From assembly GCA_029891385.1 (NCBI GenBank), contig CM057225.1, forward strand, positions 16,978,620-17,042,619: a stretch of 64,000 bases of DNA, in the 5' to 3' direction. The notes under the pieces are model-generated. The model was not told the DNA's origin. It did no database searches and was given only the letters and a program-made list of their open reading frames with translations. The position numbers and the translations under genes were made by a program. Below are positions 59,600 through 64,000 of the stretch, in pieces. The DNA comes from Erythroxylum novogranatense (Eukaryota; Streptophyta; Magnoliopsida; Malpighiales; Erythroxylaceae). Every line of letters begins with the position of its first letter. Position 1 is the stretch's first letter.

Positions 59600-60175
59600 G
59601 GTGGCCGATCGACCTTAGTCGATCCGTGTCGAAGGCGAGCGAAGGGTCCCAAGGATCTCGTCTTGGCGACCCGACCGATCATAGTCGATCTATTGGAGTA
59701 CCGAGCAATGGCAATGGCAAGGGTCCCAAGGATCTTGTCTTGGCGACCCGACCGACCGTGATCGATCTATGGAGGTACCGAACAATGGCGATGGCGAGGG
59801 TCCCAAGATCTTGTCTTGGCGACCCGACCGACCGTGGTCGGTCTATGGAAAATACTGAACGATGGCGAACGAGGGTCTCAAGGATCTTGTCTTGACGACC
59901 CGACCGACCGTGGTCGATCTATGGAGAATAACGAACAATGGCGATGGCGAGGGTCCCAAGGATCTTGTCTTGGCGACCCGACCGACCGTGTCGATCTATG
60001 GAGAATGCCGAACAATGGCGATGGCGAGGGTTCTAAGGATCTTATCTTGGCGACCCGACCGACCGTGTCGATCTATGAAGAATGCCGAACAATGGCGATG
60101 GCGAGGGTCCCAAGGATCTTGTCTTGGCGACCCGACCTACCGTGGTCGATCTATGGAGAACGCCGAACAATGGGT
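59600..60175. repeat. 77-bp tandem repeat, about seven copies
   Basis: CTTGGCGACCCGACCGACCG recurs at 59662, 59739, 59815, 59891, 59969, 60046 and 60123, a 76-78 bp period. Units read GGTCCCAAGGATCTTGTCTTGG, then GTGGTCGATCTATGGAG, then CGAACAATGGCGATGGCGAG. It fills the gap between the additional ORF and the integrase end. Long overlapping open frames here are by-products of the repeat. Confidence 0.93.
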
Positions 60176-60360
60176 ACCTGCATTTTCTATTCTTTGCCAT
60201 ACATGATTGAATTCTTTATTGCCAAGAAATCTGAAAACCCCTTTATTGATGATAATGACGGCGTGGGTCGTTAAAAAACCTGTCTGGCAGGGACAGGAAA
60301 AAGATACCCATATGTATACAAAAATGATAATAAAGAAAGATTAACTAAAATAAAACTTAT

Positions 60361-61362
60361 CTATTGGTAGAACGCCTTCAAGTTCTGTGAGTTCCAAGCC
60401 CTTAGTAGAAACTTTCCTTTCTCATTGCTGAGGATGTAAGAACCATGCCCGAGTTGCTTAATCACTCGATAGCGTCCTTCCCACGTTTGTCCGAGCTTTC
60501 CGGGATGCTTTCCAGTCGTCTCGACTTTTTGTAGGACGTAACCACCTACCTTTACATCGCTCGGCTTGACCCTTCTGTTATAGAACTTGGTCACCTTTTG
60601 CCTGATGGCTTCTGAGCGAGCGGCTGCCCTTTCTCTATCCTCGCTAAGGAGAACGAGCTCTGCTCTGCGTGCTTCATCATTTCGCTCTTCTTCATAGCCC
60701 GACACCCTTTGATTGTGCAATGCCGCCTCTACTGGAACTAGGGCATCTGTCCCGAAGGTCATCCTGAACGGTGTTTCCCCTGTGGCTCCATTCGGTGTGG
60801 TTCTATATGCCCACAATACTTCGTCTACTTCTTCCACCCAGGTCTTTCGGCCGTCCAGGCGCTTCTTGAGGACGTTCATTATCTTTTTATTGATGTTCTC
60901 TGCGAGACCGTTACTTTGGAGATGGGCTACCGAAGTCAACCGTAGCTTGATCTTTAGTCGGTCGCAGAAATCTCTAAACTTGTCGTTGTCGAACTGTCGA
61001 CCATTATCTGTAACCAACACCATAGGCATCCCGAAGCGACATAGTATATTCTTCTTTATGAAACTTTCCACCTTCCCCTCGGTGATTGTAGCGACAGACT
61101 CCGCTTCTACCCACTTAGTGAAATATTCCACTGCCACTATCAGGAATTTCTTTTGTCCGGGATCGAAAGGGAAGGGCCCCAGTATATCCATTCTCCATTG
61201 AGCGAAAGGGATAGGATGGCTCACGATTTGCATCCGCTCGGTCGGCTGGTGAGACAGGCTGCTATTTCTCTGGCAGGCCTCACATCGGTCGACCTTTTTC
61301 TGACAGTCTCTTCTTATTGTCGGCCAAGAAGGTACTCTGTCGATCAATCGGTGAGCCAACAT
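60361..61362 (-). pseudogene. Tat-like gypsy integrase
   Basis: On minus: AHRLIDRVPSWPTIRRDCQK and CEACQRNSS, the zinc-binding part. Its two His are in a disrupted stretch at 61360-61430 with VHEGMSE. The core follows with WRMDILGPFPF, LVTDNGRQFDN and SNGLAENINKKI, a complete D-D-E set. Then come TTPNGATGETPFRMTFGTDA and the C-terminal region VGGYVLQKVE, GKLGQTWEGRYRV, ending LKAFYQ at 60361. The frame from 61362 to the stop is uninterrupted, and the defect is only at its N-terminal link. It inserts element cDNA in the nucleus. Confidence 0.9.
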
Positions 61363-61752
61363 TCGCCCCTATGTGATTTCCGACATCCCTTCATGGACTT
61401 GCCATTGCTGCTCGGCTTCTTCTTCATTCAAGCATCAAGCGGTGACGGTCGTGAAGACCGCTTATATAGAATACCGTTGACGATCGTGTATTCTACCGCC
61501 TTATCCTTAACTTCTTGGCCTCGACGCGTCTTCCGGTTGCTTTCCTTCTAAAGATATCACGAGATCGGTTCATCCAACTCGACCGACCGATACTCACGTT
61601 GAGAACTTCTTCGACTTTCTCGAATGCTAGGTCGATCAAGTCGTTCGACTAGAACATTGTTTATGGCATCACGGTGGAAGTCATTTTCGAGTGCATCCGC
61701 TTTAGCATTTGAGCTCGTTCTATTCTCTGCGATTGAGTCTTGTTGAAATTGT

Positions 61753-63276
61753 TCAATTCACCTTTACTAGCTCCAGATACTTGATCATGTTGTTCCCTCG
61801 CCTCATCTTGCCGGTGACTTGGCCGACCACCATTTGGCTGTCGCTGTATATCTTCAGGTGCTTCACCTCCATCTCCCTGGCTAGTTGGAGGCCGGTTATC
61901 AGAGCCTCATATTCTGCCTCGTTATTGGAGGCCTTGAATTCTAGCCGAAGGGCGTATTCCACCTTTTCTTCCATATGCAGGCTGACCAGCACTACTTCCG
62001 CTCCGCATCCCTCGGCATTAGATGACCCATCGACAAACAAGCTCCAGGCGGGGAACTGCTCATCCTCCGGGCTCGGTTGGCTCATCTCTGCAATAAAGTC
62101 TGCCAACACCTGCGCTTTAATGGTCGTGCGGGGCTTGTATTGTATGTCGAACTCTCCCAGTTCTACCTCCCACTTTATCAGTTGACCCGAAGTTTTGGGC
62201 TTTTGAAGGCACTGCCTGAGGGGTTGATCAGTCCATACCTCAATGGTATGACTTTGGAAGTAAGGCCTCAGCTTCCTGGCTGCCATTATCAAAGAGAGGG
62301 TTAGCTTCTCTATGGGCGTATATCGCGTTTCTGGCCCGGTCAACATTTTGCTGACATAGTAGATGGGATGTTGCTGGCTTCCTTCCGATCGGATAAGTAC
62401 CGCGCTGATCGACCCCTCCGTAATCGCCAAGTATAAAATCAGGTTCTCCCCCTTTACCGGGCTTTGTAGAATAGGCGGGCTAGACAAATATTGTTTTAAG
62501 TGTTGGAAAGCTTTCTCGCACTCATCCGGCCATTGAAACTGGATCACGTTCGCTTTCCTCAGGACTTTGAAAAATGGGAGGCACTTGTCTCCTAGTCTGG
62601 AAATGAACCTGCCCAGCGAAACTATCCGACCGGTCAATATCTGAACATCTTTCAAGCATTGTGGCGAATGCATCTGTATGATGGCCTCAATCTTCTCTGG
62701 ATTAGCCGATTCCCACGAGTGATCATAAACCCTGTGAATTTTCCGGATGCCACCCAAACACGCATTTTTCGGGTTTAGCTTCATCTGGAATTTATTCGAG
62801 GTCCGAAGACTTCTCGAGATCTTGTACATGCTCATGGACGTCTTACTTTTGACCACCATATCATCCACATAAGCTTCCACCGTTCGGCCAATCTGTTTTT
62901 TAAAGACTTTTGTGACGAGCCGTTGATAGGTCGCCCCGGTATTTTTCAGGCCGAAAGGCATTACTTGGTAGCAATATGTGCCTTGGTCGATTATGAAGGC
63001 GGTCTTTCTTCGTCTTCCGAGCTCATTTGGATCGATGATGGCAGAAAGCATCCGAAGTCGAATTTCATGCCCTGAGGTGAAGTCTACTAATTGGTCGATC
63101 TTAGGCAATGGGAAGCTATCCTTTGGACACGCTTTGTTTAGGTCGGTGAAATCTATGCACATTCTCCACTTCCCGTTCTTCTTTTTTACTAAAACGACAT
63201 TGGCGAGCCATTCAGGATATTTGACCTCTAAGATCAACCCGGCCTCCAGCAACTTCGCTACTTCCTTCTCGATCAC
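61753..63276 (-). pseudogene. Tat-like gypsy reverse transcriptase with two RNase H domains
   Basis: RT motifs on minus: WLANVVLVKKKNGKWRMCID, FTDLNKACPKDSFPLPKIDQ, QVMPFGLKNTGATYQRLV, VEAYVDDMVVKSK. The stretch at 63000-63060 is shifted: the first catalytic Asp box is readable only in another frame while both flanks agree, which needs paired small indels. Next is the RNase H with FKVLRKANVIQFQWPDECEK, YVSKMLTGPETRYTPIEK. A second, archaeal-like RNase H follows (SLFVDGSSNAEGCGAEVVL, KASNNEAEYEALITGLQLA, IYSDSQMVVGQVTG). Two RNase H domains are a hallmark of the Tat clade. It copies element RNA into DNA. Confidence 0.92.
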
Positions 63277-63508
63277 CCCCTGTCGCTCCTTACTATGTCA
63301 TCGCTTCTTTTGTCTGATCGGCTTATAGTCATGCGAATCCGAGGAGTGAGATCGATCGATCGAGAAATTCAGGCATGTCGCTCGGTACCCATGCGAAAAC
63401 CGACCTATTTTCTACCAAACAATCTGTGATTTATTTAACCAAGTCCCTCTGTAGCTCGGAACCTAGGTTTGTGAACTTAGAATGGTCGGCTTCGTCCAGT
63501 ACGACCCT

Positions 63509-64000
63509 CTACGTTTCTTCCACCGGGTTCATCCTGTCCGTCTCTTCGTGAGTTCTCACATCAAGAGAGCTCGTCAGCACTACCGCCCCATCTAATGTTT
63601 TAGTCTCTACTAAGTAACATTCCCTGGCGATTCTCTGCTGACCTCTGACAATATCGACTCCATGGGGTGTCGGGAACTTCATAACTTGGTAGTAGGTAGA
63701 AACGACTGACCTGAGGGCATTTTGAGTTGCCCGCCCGATTATTGCATTGTACGCCCATTGAAACTTTACGACCAGGAACTCAACGTCCCTTTCGTTCGAC
63801 ACGGTTTCGCGCGAACTTCACTTTCAAGTTCACCCGGCGACGGGTAGGCCGACGCCTTGTTACCCCTTTAATGGGGCCGCTCGTGGGTAGTAGTCAATCT
63901 TGGGTATCTTCATCATTTGAAGGCCTCATAATACAACAAGTCGATTGATTTGCCGTGTCAATCATCACTTGTTTTACCTCGATCCGTCCATGTTCAGTTT
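63509..64000 (-). pseudogene. Tat-like gypsy protease and protease-RT linker
   Basis: 63509-63802 encodes FLVVKFQWAYNAIIGRATQN, ALRSVVSTYYQVMKFPTPHG and RGQQRIARECYLVE, typical of the segment between protease and RT. Further upstream (63880-63990) the protease active site appears as VKQVMIDT, with the following GKSIDLLYYEAF in another frame, i.e. a DTG-type site split by a small deletion. Gag is outside the window. 63277-63508 has no clean frame. Confidence 0.75.

Noticed and set aside
59578..60274. Overlapping plus-strand open frames with a repeated GDPTDR-like pattern
   Set aside because: They are by-products of the 77-bp tandem repeat; all frames stay open with equal ease.

Overview
The window looks like a transposon-rich stretch of a eudicot plant nuclear genome. 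Host genes have GT-AG introns, intergenic DNA is AT-rich, and most of the sequence is nested retrotransposons of plant-specific lineages (Tekay/Del-like, SIRE-like copia, Tat/Retand-like gypsy, Cassandra) with a LINE, a SINE, a PIF/Harbinger element and a hAT-like element. I cannot name the species.

Layout. 1-9180: Tekay/Del-type LTR material from two families, including one LTR of about 4.4 kb (4798-9180) beside an almost empty interior. 9181-16124: a broken minus-strand SIRE-like copia element whose 5' LTR is inserted into the 3' end of a plus-strand relative. 16125-18590: AT-rich DNA with a 134-bp tandem repeat. 18590-35340: a minus-strand LINE (reverse transcriptase at 18.6-20.3 kb, endonuclease at 34.2-35.3 kb), split by a Cassandra TRIM with a 5S-rRNA-like LTR, by Tekay-like fragments, and by a copia element (22465-34161, target duplication ATCTT). 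The 5' LTR of that copia element is itself split by a 3.95-kb solo LTR (29518-33467, duplication AATGG). 36.7-46.2 kb is the gene island. It holds HEMA (glutamyl-tRNA reductase, chloroplast tetrapyrrole synthesis, plus strand) and a WAV3-family RING/vWA ubiquitin ligase (minus strand), with a small inverted-repeat element between them. 46.5-55 kb: a tRNA-derived SINE with a 15-bp duplication, a hAT-like element carrying an oleosin pseudogene, and a 5.7-kb PIF/Harbinger element with both of its genes. 56-64 kb: a Tat/Retand-like gypsy element running off the right edge, with pol on minus and an additional gene on plus behind its own TATA box.

The two host genes do not form a pathway together. 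HEMA makes the first committed intermediate of chlorophyll and haem. The WAV3-like protein would ubiquitinate targets in the cytosol or nucleus. Both reading frames are interrupted: HEMA by one frameshift and one TGA codon, WAV3-like by three or four single-base losses in short runs. Similar losses in the Tat pol make uncorrected assembly indels a serious alternative to gene decay. The most unusual object is the 1180-bp hAT-like element (47689-48868) with an exact 8-bp duplication, 14-bp terminal inverted repeats and an almost full-length but decayed oleosin gene inside.
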